Shown here piece after piece: positions 18,473 to 26,091 of a stretch of 46,211 bases of DNA (its first letter is position 1; the number at the start of each line of letters is the position of its first letter). The stretch lies in NCBI GenBank assembly GCA_947471115.1, contig CANIXX010000002.1:1-46211 (forward strand), read 5' to 3'. A program made the position numbers and the translations under genes. Below the pieces are notes generated by a model. It ran no database searches and had not been told where the DNA came from. It saw nothing but the letters and a program-made list of their open reading frames with translations. The DNA is from Opitutaceae bacterium. GTDB lineage: Bacteria; Verrucomicrobiota; Verrucomicrobiia; Opitutales; Opitutaceae.

Positions 18473-18694
18473 CTAGCGCGAGCCAGCGACCACCTCGCTT
18501 AAAGTGGGATGCATGAAGAGCGGGCCGCCCAACCAGACCGGTCGTGCGGCGTGAGCTGCGGCAAGATTACTCTTAACAAAACGGACGCAAGCAGCCGTGG
18601 AGGAACCCACGGATGCGACCAAACGCTGGCGGCGTCCGAGTCGGGCCGGAATTTCCAGCGAGCGGATCGGAAGAGGGAGACGGCGCGTTGTCAT
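18473..18694 (-). CDS. Small hypothetical protein between mraZ and rsmH
   Basis: Open frame of 73 codons starting at ATG 18694, four bases after the mraZ stop, and ending 25 bases before rsmH. The product ([20 protein letters not shown]...) is basic, with many Arg and Ala, no signal peptide and no motif I recognise. In the track it is the tail of a longer ORF (18838) whose first part overlaps mraZ; only this tail fits the operon spacing. It fills an otherwise empty 250-base gap. No Shine-Dalgarno is visible. It may be real, or it may be untranslated spacer. Confidence 0.4.
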   Translation of the reverse strand: MTTRRLPLPIRSLEIPARLGRRQRLVASVGSSTAACVRFVKSNLAAAHAARPVWLGGPLFMHPTLSEVVAGSR

Positions 18695-18698
18695 AAAA

Positions 18699-19148
18699 TT
18701 ATATACCGAGACGGCGCATGAGATCGCCGAAATTCTCTCCAGCGGTCCGCTGCTCCACACGGGTCCAGCGGTCGGGGCTGTAGAGGCTGAATTTGGTGAG
18801 CGATCCCACCAACACCGCGTCCTTGGCGATACCGGCATGCGTCAATAACTCAGCATTGAGCATGATGCGCCCCTGCTTATCGAAGCCGAGGGTCTGCGTT
18901 TGCGCAAAAAACCGGGCGGCAAAATCCTGGCCTGAACCGTCGGATAATGCTATCGCCTCAATTTTTGAGCGTAACTTGGCGATTTCTTCCGGCGGCAATA
19001 CCGCAATGTACCCATCGGGATGCGGGGTCGCCAAAAACTGCTCTCCCTCAGCATGGGCAGCACGCCACCCCGACGGAATCGTGACCCGATTCTTGTCGTC
19101 TAGGGTGTGCCTAAAAAGGCCAGTGTAAGAATTGCCGAATTGCGCCAT
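18699..19148 (-). CDS. mraZ: Transcriptional regulator MraZ
   Basis: First gene of the dcw operon (149 aa from ATG 19148; the track's 19187 start adds 13 residues without homology). MraZ is a double SpoVT/AbrB-fold DNA-binding protein that forms rings and represses its own operon in E. coli. Seen: TGLFRHTLDDKNRVTIPSGWR in the first half and TLGFDKQGRIMLNAELLTHAGI in the second, the two half-repeats with DxKGR-like motifs (here DDKNR and DKQGR). Four TGGG boxes with 10-bp period lie 25-58 bases upstream of the start, matching the known MraZ target. Confidence 0.94.
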   Translation of the reverse strand: MAQFGNSYTGLFRHTLDDKNRVTIPSGWRAAHAEGEQFLATPHPDGYIAVLPPEEIAKLRSKIEAIALSDGSGQDFAARFFAQTQTLGFDKQGRIMLNAELLTHAGIAKDAVLVGSLTKFSLYSPDRWTRVEQRTAGENFGDLMRRLGI

Positions 19149-19172
19149 GAAGTCACGAAAGGGAAAGCCCCT

Positions 19173-19206
19173 CCCATTACACCCCATTTCAACCCACTCC
19201 CCCCCA
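19173..19206 (-). promoter_or_regulatory. MraZ operator: four TGGG boxes at 10-bp spacing
   Basis: On the minus strand TGGG occurs four times with an exact period of 10 (plus-strand CCCA at 19173, 19183, 19193 and 19203). MraZ of E. coli is known to bind direct TGGG-type repeats separated by short spacers in the same position, between the promoter and mraZ. The boxes lie inside the predicted 5' leader, so repression of the whole dcw operon by MraZ is likely here too. Spacing is directly visible; binding is inferred from the family. Confidence 0.8.
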
Positions 19207-19241
19207 CACCGGTCAAGATAACTCCATAAATTTTAATATAA

Positions 19242-19270
19242 AATCTAACACTCCAGTGTAAGCGTGCCAA
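19242..19270 (-). promoter_or_regulatory. Putative sigma70-type promoter of the dcw operon
   Basis: Minus strand TTGGCA (19270-19265) and TAGATT (19247-19242) are separated by 17 bases, followed by an AT-rich stretch. Predicted transcription start is near 19235, giving a leader of roughly 85 bases that contains the MraZ boxes. The spacer holds a small inverted repeat, ACACT-CC-AGTGT on the plus strand. Matches to the consensus are partial, so this is a candidate only. Confidence 0.45.
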
Positions 19271-19831
19271 TTGTAAGGACAGTGTAAGACGCACTAAGTC
19301 ATAACGATGGCTCGGACTGAGAATCTGAGGCTTCGAAAAAAAATAGAGTCTACGTAATTTCCCACTCGTTGAACTTGGTGAAAGCGCTTTGTGTTCTCCG
19401 AGATATCAACCGAATGCTAGTAGACTGTAACATGAATCTTGTCGGATTGAGTTCTGACGTAGCGCGGTGCTTTAGCCCGCAGGTTTGAACAAATTTCCAT
19501 CGCAATCACCGATGCGGGCTGAAGCACCGCTACTTTTGATCCGACAACTCAAATGTTACTGCCTACTAGGTTTTTGATCACTCAATCCACCCGAAACGTC
19601 GTGGACCCTCCAAGTTTCTCGGCTACAGAGCGTAACTTAGAACATTGCCTGATTTTCAGTTTCAACGATTCGGTTTCTTTTCGATGGAGTTCGGCAACAA
19701 AACGTGTCGAAGCAATGGGGTGAGGTTGTATGGACTTTTTTTGCACCTCAAAAAGAAGTAAGCGACCCCGCGTTCAATATGGCGTGAGCTTTTGCTTGTC
19801 AGGCTTTCCCAGCGCCGCCTATTTCTCACCG
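19271..19831. other. Intergenic region between mraZ promoter and pyrG
   Basis: No convincing gene. It holds a copy of CAGTGTAAG (19280-19288, also at 19254 and 19121), a short palindrome AAAGCGCTTT near 19381, and the 153-bp inverted-repeat element listed separately. The track ORF start at 19730 is an in-frame extension of pyrG that I reject. I could not identify a convincing pyrG promoter in the last 250 bases, although one must lie in this region. Confidence 0.6.
19417..19569. repeat. 153-bp palindromic REP/MITE-like element
   Basis: The ends are imperfect inverted repeats: CTAGTAGACTGTAACAT at the left and the complement of CTAGTAGGCAGTAACAT at the right (15 of 17 match). Inside, both arms carry TTGTCGGAT and then GTAGCG(C)GGTGCTT(T/C)AGCCCGCA, facing each other. 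The whole unit can fold into a long hairpin. It has no coding capacity, so it would need a transposase in trans. The form fits a non-autonomous mobile repeat (REP/BIME or MITE class). Confidence 0.75.
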
Positions 19832-21478
19832 ATGAAATACATCTTCGTGACGGGCGGAGTGGTCTCGTCGTTGGGCAAAGGCCTCACGGCTGCCGCACTC
19901 GGTGCACTTTTGGAGCTGCGCGGTCTAACCGTGCGCATCCAAAAGTTCGATCCCTACCTTAACGTCGATCCAGGCACTATGAGCCCGTTCCAGCACGGCG
20001 AAGTTTATGTGCTGGAGGACGGTGCCGAGACCGATCTCGACCTCGGCCACTATGAGCGCTTCACCAGCGGAAAACTCTCCAAGCTAAACTCCCTGAGCTC
20101 CGGCCAGGTCTATGAGAACGTCATTTCCAAAGAGCGCCGCGGCGTTTACTTGGGCAAGACCGTGCAGGTGATCCCGCACGTCACCAACGAGATTAAAGAG
20201 CGCATCTACGCCGGCGGTAAGGATGTTGACATCCTCATCACCGAAATAGGCGGCACCACCGGCGACATTGAGGGGCTCCCGTTTCTCGAAGCGATGCGCC
20301 AGTTTGCCCTCGAAGTCGGGCCTGACGACTGCATTTTTATTCACGTTACCCTCGTGCCTTACCTTAAGGCGGCCGGAGAACTTAAGACTAAGCCCACCCA
20401 GCAGTCCGTCGCCAAGCTGCGTGAAATCGGTATCCAGCCCGACATCCTCGTCTGCCGCTGCGACCACCCACTTGAGGCCGGCCTGCGCGACAAAATTTCA
20501 ATGTTCTGCAACGTCCCGGTCAAGGCCGTGATCGAGTGTGGCGACGTGGATTCGATTTACGAACTTCCACTCGCCCTACAAAAAGAGCGCATGGATGACC
20601 TAGTGGTTGACCTCTTCGGGCTCAAGAATCCAGCCCCCGAGAAGAACATCTGGACCGAGATCGTGCGCCGCATCAAAACCCCCGCCCACGAGGTGAAGAT
20701 CGGCGTGGTCGGCAAATACATCGAGCTCCAGGACGCCTACAAATCCGTTTACGAGTCCATCACCCACGCAGGCATCGCCAACAACACCCGCGTTAACATC
20801 GTGCGCATTGACGCCGAGGATCTGGAAAAGAAAAACGGGCTTAATATTCTCAAGGGGCTCGACGGCATTCTCGTCCCGGGCGGCTTCGGCGACCGTGGCA
20901 CGGAGGGCAAAATCGCGGCGGCTAAATACGCCCGCGAAAACAAGATTCCCTACTACGGTCTCTGCCTCGGCCTGCAAATCGCAGTCATCGAGTACTGCCG
21001 CAATGTCCTCAAGTTGAAGGGCGCCAACTCCACCGAGTTCGACGCCAACGCGCCGCATCCGGTGATCAACATCATGGAGGAGCAGAAGAACGTCATCGAT
21101 AAGGGTGCGACGATGCGCTTGGGCAGTTACGAGTGTGCTCTCACCCCCGGTTCCCACGCAGCTAAGGCCTACAAAGCCACTCACGTGCGCGAGCGCCACC
21201 GTCACCGCTTCGAGGTTAACAACGCCTACGTCGGCCAACTCCAACGTGGCGGCATGATCATCAGCGGCATCAACCCTCGCCGCAATCTGGTCGAGATCAT
21301 CGAAATCAAGGATCACCCTTGGTTCGTCGCGGTGCAGTTCCACCCCGAGTTCCAGTCCAAGCCCAACAAGGCGCACCCGCTCTTCGCCGCCTTCATCGGC
21401 GCTGCCCTCAAAATGAAACCCGCCACCAAGGCCAAGCCCGCCAAAGCCGCACCAAAGGCAAAGAAAAAGAAGAAGTAG
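19832..21478 (+). CDS. pyrG: CTP synthase
   Basis: Converts UTP to CTP using glutamine and ATP (548 aa from ATG 19832). The N-terminal synthetase domain starts [17 protein letters not shown], the usual PyrG start and P-loop, and carries [21 protein letters not shown]. The C-terminal class I glutaminase domain has the nucleophile elbow GLCLGLQ and the His-Glu pair in FHPEFQS. The 34 residues upstream in the track ORF have no counterpart in PyrG and are excluded. Oddity: the protein ends in a tail of about 22 residues made almost only of Lys, Ala and Pro ([18 protein letters not shown]). Confidence 0.97.
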   Translation: MKYIFVTGGVVSSLGKGLTAAALGALLELRGLTVRIQKFDPYLNVDPGTMSPFQHGEVYVLEDGAETDLDLGHYERFTSGKLSKLNSLSSGQVYENVISKERRGVYLGKTVQVIPHVTNEIKERIYAGGKDVDILITEIGGTTGDIEGLPFLEAMRQFALEVGPDDCIFIHVTLVPYLKAAGELKTKPTQQSVAKLREIGIQPDILVCRCDHPLEAGLRDKISMFCNVPVKAVIECGDVDSIYELPLALQKERMDDLVVDLFGLKNPAPEKNIWTEIVRRIKTPAHEVKIGVVGKYIELQDAYKSVYESITHAGIANNTRVNIVRIDAEDLEKKNGLNILKGLDGILVPGGFGDRGTEGKIAAAKYARENKIPYYGLCLGLQIAVIEYCRNVLKLKGANSTEFDANAPHPVINIMEEQKNVIDKGATMRLGSYECALTPGSHAAKAYKATHVRERHRHRFEVNNAYVGQLQRGGMIISGINPRRNLVEIIEIKDHPWFVAVQFHPEFQSKPNKAHPLFAAFIGAALKMKPATKAKPAKAAPKAKKKKK

Positions 21479-21482
21479 CGCG

Positions 21483-21592
21483 CAGTGAGTAGCGGGTAGC
21501 GAGTAGGTTCGGACGCCAATACTCGCCACCCGGCTACCCGCGCCCGCTTCCCCTTTCGTTTCCGACTACTCGCTACTCACTACCCGCTACTG
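21483..21592. repeat. Inverted arrays of degenerate heptamers (AGYGRGT)
   Basis: After pyrG the plus strand reads AGTGAGT-AGCGGGT-AGCGAGT (21484 onward). About 60 bases later the complement shows AGCGGGT-AGTGAGT-AGCGAGT (right array 21566-21591). A third, weaker group lies between them (around 21520-21540). The two outer arrays can pair into a strong hairpin across the pyrG-kdsA gap. The unit length of exactly seven is notable. It may act as a terminator or mRNA-stability hairpin, or be a dispersed genomic repeat. Confidence 0.7.
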
Positions 21593-21599
21593 CCATCCC

Positions 21600-22397
21600 A
21601 TGCCCCTTTTCGATCCTAAGCGCCTTCTTGTTCTCGCCGGTCCTTGCTCACTCGAAAATGAGAAGGTCGTACGCTCGGTGGCCGAAAAACTCGTCGAGCT
21701 GCGCGCCCGTTACCCCGAGCTCAACTTGGTATTCAAGGGATCCTTTGATAAAGCCAACCGCACCTCGATTACCGGCGGTCGTGGCACCGGGCTAGAAGAG
21801 GGGCTCGCCCTGCACGCCTTGGTCAAAAAAGATTACGGGCTGCCCTGCGTGACCGACGTCCATGACGCCGGTCAATGCGCCCAGGTCGCCGAGGTTTGCG
21901 ACGTCCTACAGATCCCCGCCTACCTTTGCCGCCAGACCGATCTGCTCCTCGCCGCCGCCGCCACCGGCAAGGTGGTCAACGTGAAGAAGGGCCAGTTTCT
22001 CTCTCCCAACGACATGGTGCACGTGGTCGGTAAATTGAAGCACGGCGGGGCCGCAGAAATCTGGCAATGCGAGCGCGGCGCCACCTTCGGTTACAACAAT
22101 CTGGTGGTGGACATGCGCACATTCCCGATCATGGCGCGCAACGGGTATCCAACGATTCTCGACGCCACCCACAGCGTTCAACTTCCCGGTGCCGCCGGCG
22201 GCAAAAGCGGTGGTCAACGCGAGTTCGTGCCCACGCTCGCCTTCGCCGCCCTCGCGGCCGGAGCTGACGGCCTTTTTCTCGAAACGCACCCCGATCCAGA
22301 CAACGCCCTGTCGGACGGCCCCAACATGGTGCCGCTCCCCGAACTCGAAGCGCTACTCGCAAAGTGCCTCGCCTTCTGGAAACTCGCCCGCGCTTAA
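21600..22397 (+). CDS. kdsA: 3-deoxy-8-phosphooctulonate (Kdo-8-P) synthase
   Basis: Condenses phosphoenolpyruvate with arabinose-5-phosphate to Kdo-8-phosphate, an early step to the LPS inner core (265 aa). Seen: VLAGPCSLE at the N-terminus, [12 protein letters not shown] (substrate loop), [30 protein letters not shown] and, at the C-terminus, [17 protein letters not shown]. Cys16 in AGPCS is the metal ligand of the metal-dependent (Aquifex-type) class; the metal-independent E. coli enzyme has Asn there. Its presence implies an LPS-bearing outer membrane. Confidence 0.96.
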   Translation: MPLFDPKRLLVLAGPCSLENEKVVRSVAEKLVELRARYPELNLVFKGSFDKANRTSITGGRGTGLEEGLALHALVKKDYGLPCVTDVHDAGQCAQVAEVCDVLQIPAYLCRQTDLLLAAAATGKVVNVKKGQFLSPNDMVHVVGKLKHGGAAEIWQCERGATFGYNNLVVDMRTFPIMARNGYPTILDATHSVQLPGAAGGKSGGQREFVPTLAFAALAAGADGLFLETHPDPDNALSDGPNMVPLPELEALLAKCLAFWKLARA

Positions 22398-22468
22398 GCG
22401 CCCTGCACCGGCTCATCATTTGACCGTCTCCAGACGCGCTCCAACCTCACCCTAAAACCAAGACTTTG

Positions 22469-24064
22469 ATGGACACCTTCCTCATCGACGTGCCGATTCC
22501 CTCCATGGGCGCGACCGTCAGCGAACTCACTGTTATCGACATCAAGGTCGTCGCCGGCGCGCGTATTTCCAAAGGCGAAAAAATCGCCGAGTTGGAGAGC
22601 GATAAATCGGTTTTTGAGTTTGAGGCGCCCTGCGACGGCGTGATCGAGATGGTGCAAGCCCGCGCGGGGGATATCCTGCCCAGCGGCTCTCCGTTCCTGC
22701 GTATCAGCACGACGGACATTTCGCTTAAAAATCTTCAGGTTAAAGCCGGAGCCGCCACGCCTGTTGTCGCAGCTATTTCTCCCGTGAAGTCCGCTCCTGT
22801 TACGGCAGTCGCGCCCGTTGTGGCGCCAGCAGTTGTTGCCGCGCCCGTGCACACGGCCGCTACTCCGGCAACTGGCATCCAATGGACGCCTCGCGCTGCC
22901 AAGCTCGCCAAAGAGGCAGGTCTCGATCCCGCCAGTATCGTAGGAATCGAAGCCACCGGCCCCGGCGGGCGCGTCTCAGGCGATGACATCAACCGTTATC
23001 TCGCAAACCGACCTTCAGCGTCGACTTCGGGGGTCTCGACGCTGAGCTCCAAAAGCGGTACTTCGACTTCGGCCTCTACCGAGACCGTTTGCATCGCCGG
23101 CATCGGGTATGCAGTCCCCAAGAACATCCGTGCCACCAGCGATATTTTGAAGGCGTTCCCTGGGCGCACTGAGGCGGAGATGCTCAAGCTTACGGGCATC
23201 AAAGAGCGCCGTTACGCCGACGCCGACGCTTCGGCGACCAGTCTCGCCGCCATCGCCGTCAACCACGCGTTGGCGCAAGCCGGCATGACTGCGGCGCAGA
23301 TCGACGGCATCATTCTAGCCACCATCATTCCCGACCAACCCGTGCCCTCGATGGCAAGTGCATTGGCCAAGCACCTCGGCTGCACCAAGGCGCTCGCCTT
23401 TGACCTCAACGCCGCCTGCTCCGGCTGGCTCTACGCGTTAGAAGTCGGCCGCGCCTTTATCCGCGGTGGCACCGCCAAAAACGTCATTGTAGTCACCGCC
23501 GAGCTGCTCTCCCGCATCACCAATCCCAACGACCACGAAACCGCCTTCCTGTTTGGAGATGGAGCAGGTGCTGCCATCCTTACCGATGCGCCCGGTGGCC
23601 ACCGACTACATCGCATGGCGCTTTCCGGCGATGCGGCGGCATTCGAAGCCATTCAGCGTCCCGGTGGCGGGGCGCGCCAACTCATGCCCAACGTCGACGG
23701 CAGTGACCGCGGCGATTTTTTCCTACAGATGGATGGAGGCGCTGTCTTCAAGAGCGCGGTGATCGCTTTCGCCAACGAGATCGAGAACGCCATGACGCGT
23801 CACGGCCTCACGCCGGCGGATATTTCCTGGATCGTGCCGCACCAGGCCAACGAGCGCATTCTGCGTGCCGTGGGCAAGCGCGTAGGCATTCCCTTCGAAA
23901 AGTTCGTCGTGACCATTGCCAAGTACGGCAACACCTCGGGCGCCTCCGTTTCGATGGCGCTGGGCTGGGCGGCTGAAGAGGGGATTTTCAAGCCGGACGA
24001 CAAAATCATCTTCTGCTCGGTCGGCGCCGGCCTGACCTTCGCTGGCGGCCTGCTGGTCTGGTAA
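22469..24064 (+). CDS. Lipoyl domain - E3-binding domain - KAS III (FabH-like) fusion protein
   Basis: 531 aa from ATG 22469; the track's extra Met is a TTG. Three parts are visible. Residues 1-80: an E2-type lipoyl domain (IPSMGATVSELTV..., lysine 46 in ELESDKSVFEFEAP). Residues about 137-180: a peripheral-subunit (E3)-binding domain, WTPRAAKLAKEAG...GTGPGGR-like ATGPGGRVSGDDI. Both are linked by Ala/Pro/Val-rich flexible tethers as in dehydrogenase E2 chains. Residues about 206-531: a complete ketoacyl-ACP synthase III with Cys317 (NAACSGW), His458 (PHQANERIL) and Asn488 (KYGNTSGAS). The E2 acyltransferase domain (HxxxDG) is absent. KAS III starts fatty acid synthesis by condensing an acyl thioester with malonyl-ACP. 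Inference: the lipoyl arm may deliver acyl groups from a 2-oxoacid dehydrogenase E1 straight to KAS III. No E1 or E3 gene is in the window. Confidence 0.93.
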   Translation: MDTFLIDVPIPSMGATVSELTVIDIKVVAGARISKGEKIAELESDKSVFEFEAPCDGVIEMVQARAGDILPSGSPFLRISTTDISLKNLQVKAGAATPVVAAISPVKSAPVTAVAPVVAPAVVAAPVHTAATPATGIQWTPRAAKLAKEAGLDPASIVGIEATGPGGRVSGDDINRYLANRPSASTSGVSTLSSKSGTSTSASTETVCIAGIGYAVPKNIRATSDILKAFPGRTEAEMLKLTGIKERRYADADASATSLAAIAVNHALAQAGMTAAQIDGIILATIIPDQPVPSMASALAKHLGCTKALAFDLNAACSGWLYALEVGRAFIRGGTAKNVIVVTAELLSRITNPNDHETAFLFGDGAGAAILTDAPGGHRLHRMALSGDAAAFEAIQRPGGGARQLMPNVDGSDRGDFFLQMDGGAVFKSAVIAFANEIENAMTRHGLTPADISWIVPHQANERILRAVGKRVGIPFEKFVVTIAKYGNTSGASVSMALGWAAEEGIFKPDDKIIFCSVGAGLTFAGGLLVW

Positions 24065-24232
24065 GGAAAAGGCGTGTGGGTGGCGCCGGTTTCGGGAATT
24101 GCACTTGGATGCGGTGAGAGCCGTCGCAGAAGGACCACTGGGGTCTTTGCCCGATAAGCCCACTTCGTGATTGTCTTCCAGACTAGCTTGGTCGAAATCT
24201 GCACACGCTTTAATCCTGCAACCTCCTTATTG

Positions 24233-24916
24233 ATGGCCAACTCGTTCCCCTCCTCGGGCGGCAACCGCCCCGGTTACTTTCAGCGTCGTAACAACGACCC
24301 TTTTGCACACATCCGCCGTAACTCGCGGATCAAAGAGCCAGAAATCCGCGTGATCAGCCCCGAAGGCAAACAGCTCGGCATTATGCAGACTGAGCGTGCC
24401 TTGGCCTTGGCTCAGCAGTTCAATCTCGACCTCGTCGAAATGGCTGCGACCGCCAAGCCGCCCGTCTGCCGCATCATGGATTTCGGCAAATACATTTACG
24501 AAGAGCAAAAGAAGGCGAGCCACGCTAAGACAACTGCCACCAAGCTCAAAGAAATCGAATTCACGCCGCGTATCGCAGGCGGCGATTTCCTCACCAAGAT
24601 CCGTCACGCCGAGGAGTTCCTCGATCACGGCAACAAGGTGAAGCTCCGACTGAAGTTCCGCGGCCGCGAAATGGCGCACACCGAGATTGGTTTTGGCGTC
24701 ATGATGAAGGCACTCGCCGAACTCGAAGGCATGGGCCACCCCGATTCCACCCCGCGCCTGATGGGCAAGCAGATCAACGTCATGTTGACCCCCCTACCAA
24801 CTAACAAGCGCAAGCGGAAATACACCCTCGAGAACGACGAGCAAGCGATCGACGACACCGGCTCCGACCACGGACACGAAGAGTCCAACGACGACGAGGT
24901 TCCGGCAAAGGCCTGA
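24233..24916 (+). CDS. infC: Translation initiation factor IF-3
   Basis: Binds the 30S subunit, blocks premature 50S joining and proofreads the start codon (227 aa from ATG 24233). The track start at 24167 is a GTG with 22 extra residues not typical of IF-3. Seen: IF3-N domain RRNSRIKEPEIRVISPEGKQLGI and LDLVEMAATAKPPVCRIMDFGKY (the classic signature), then IF3-C with EIEFTPRI, HDFxTKIRHAEEFL-type text and KLRLKFRGREMAH. Oddities: an N-terminal extension of about 25 residues and an acidic tail after KRKRKYTLE. infC is normally followed by rpmI and rplT, but here an amidase gene follows. Confidence 0.96.
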   Translation: MANSFPSSGGNRPGYFQRRNNDPFAHIRRNSRIKEPEIRVISPEGKQLGIMQTERALALAQQFNLDLVEMAATAKPPVCRIMDFGKYIYEEQKKASHAKTTATKLKEIEFTPRIAGGDFLTKIRHAEEFLDHGNKVKLRLKFRGREMAHTEIGFGVMMKALAELEGMGHPDSTPRLMGKQINVMLTPLPTNKRKRKYTLENDEQAIDDTGSDHGHEESNDDEVPAKA

Positions 24917-24930
24917 GCCAGTAGCCGGGT

Positions 24931-25980
24931 ATGATTCGGTTACGGTATACGTCCCTCATGAGCGCGGCTTTTGCCGCGCTCATTTTGTTGGTGGGCTCAT
25001 CCGCTCTGGCTGGTAGCGCGGCGAGCAAAACGACCATCAGCGGAAGTGGAAGCACCATCCAGGTTGCAGGCATCGGCTATTTGGACGCCCGCGCCTTTTT
25101 CACGCGTTTCGGCCTAAAGGCGGCGTGGATCGAGCGAGGCCAATCGATGCGCCTGCAATCCAGCGTAGCCCGTATCGAGATTGAGGACGACAAACGTGAT
25201 GTTAACGTCAATGGCCTGCGCGTGCTCATGGGTGAACCGGCGGTGGAACGTGACGGCACCCTTTACATCAGCCGCATCGACGCCGAAAAGCTTTTCCTTC
25301 CGCTGCTCAGTCCGTCTTCAGTAGCCAGCCCCGCACCGCCGGCACTGCGCGTAATCGCTATTGATGCCGGTCATGGTGGCCAGGATACCGGCACGCAAAA
25401 CAAGGCATTCAAACTGGACGAGAAAACCTTCACTCTCGACGTAGCTATGCGGTTACGCGCCCTTTTGGTGCAACAAGGCTACAAGGTAATCATGACGCGC
25501 ACCGACGACCGCTTTGTAGAGCTGCCGCGCCGAGCTGAGATAGCCAACAAAGCAGGCGCCGACCTGTTCATCAGCATTCATTTTAACGCGGTTGCCGGCT
25601 CCCCCACCGTACGTGGCTCGGAGACTTATGTGATGACCCCACAATACCAACGCTCCACCAGCAGCCCGAAACGCGATGCCAGCGATAACGTCCGAAACCC
25701 AGGCAATCTCAACGATCCATGGAATGCGCTTCTCGGTTACCATATGCACAATCAAGTCATCGATTCGCTCCGTGGAGAGGACCGTGGATTTAAGCGCGCC
25801 CGCTTTGCCGTGCTAAGGTTGGTCAACAGCCCAGCAGTACTCATCGAAGCCGGTTATTTATCCAATAACGACGAAGCGCGTAGGATTGCCACCCCCGCCT
25901 ACCGCGCCGCTTTAGCCGAGGCATTGGCCCAAGGTGTTCGCGCCTATGGATTGGCTATCACGACCACAAAAACACGTTGA
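24931..25980 (+). CDS. N-acetylmuramoyl-L-alanine amidase (Amidase_3, AmiC-like)
   Basis: Exported zinc amidase (349 aa) that cuts the bond between MurNAc and L-Ala, used in daughter-cell separation or wall turnover. Seen: a signal peptide-like N-terminus (hydrophobic to about 27, ending SALAGSA), an N-terminal domain of about 100 residues resembling copper-amine-oxidase-N-like modules, then the catalytic domain with zinc ligands His148 (IDAGHGG), Glu164 and His217 (SIHFNA), and the catalytic Glu306 (LIEAGYLSN). All catalytic positions are present. Starts 14 bases after infC. A second in-frame Met at 24958 would also leave a signal peptide. Confidence 0.93.
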   Translation: MIRLRYTSLMSAAFAALILLVGSSALAGSAASKTTISGSGSTIQVAGIGYLDARAFFTRFGLKAAWIERGQSMRLQSSVARIEIEDDKRDVNVNGLRVLMGEPAVERDGTLYISRIDAEKLFLPLLSPSSVASPAPPALRVIAIDAGHGGQDTGTQNKAFKLDEKTFTLDVAMRLRALLVQQGYKVIMTRTDDRFVELPRRAEIANKAGADLFISIHFNAVAGSPTVRGSETYVMTPQYQRSTSSPKRDASDNVRNPGNLNDPWNALLGYHMHNQVIDSLRGEDRGFKRARFAVLRLVNSPAVLIEAGYLSNNDEARRIATPAYRAALAEALAQGVRAYGLAITTTKTR

Positions 25981-26010
25981 GCACACACTCGCCTGACAGG
26001 GTGCGTGCTC
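25979..26010. terminator. Possible hairpin between amidase and gspM
   Basis: GAGCACACAC pairs with GTGCGTGCTC (one mismatch, 12-base loop) just at the amidase stop, in the gap between convergent genes. No T-tract follows on the plus strand, so intrinsic termination is doubtful. Confidence 0.3.
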
Positions 26011-26091
26011 GAGCGGAATCGATTCACATCCGGTGTAACTTGGGCGCCGAGCCCCAGCCAATACCGGCCCCCCATTAACAGACCAAGCCCC

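Noticed and set aside
18695-18701. TATAAT at the end of mraZ as a -10 box
   Set aside because: It comes from the codons GGT ATA TAA plus the next bases and has no -35 at proper distance; an internal promoter is not supported.
19730-19831. N-terminal extension of pyrG in the ORF track
   Set aside because: CTP synthases begin at [16 protein letters not shown]; the upstream residues have no family counterpart.
20600-21529. 309-codon minus-strand ORF
   Set aside because: Antisense to pyrG and caused by GC-rich codon bias; no recognisable domain.
21483-21592. CRISPR array
   Set aside because: Repeat units are 7 bases without spacers and no cas genes are present.
22469-22708. N-terminal domain of the KAS III fusion as a biotin carrier (BCCP)
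   Set aside because: The modified lysine is in ESDKS, the lipoyl pattern, not the AMKM biotin motif; an E3-binding domain follows as in E2 proteins.
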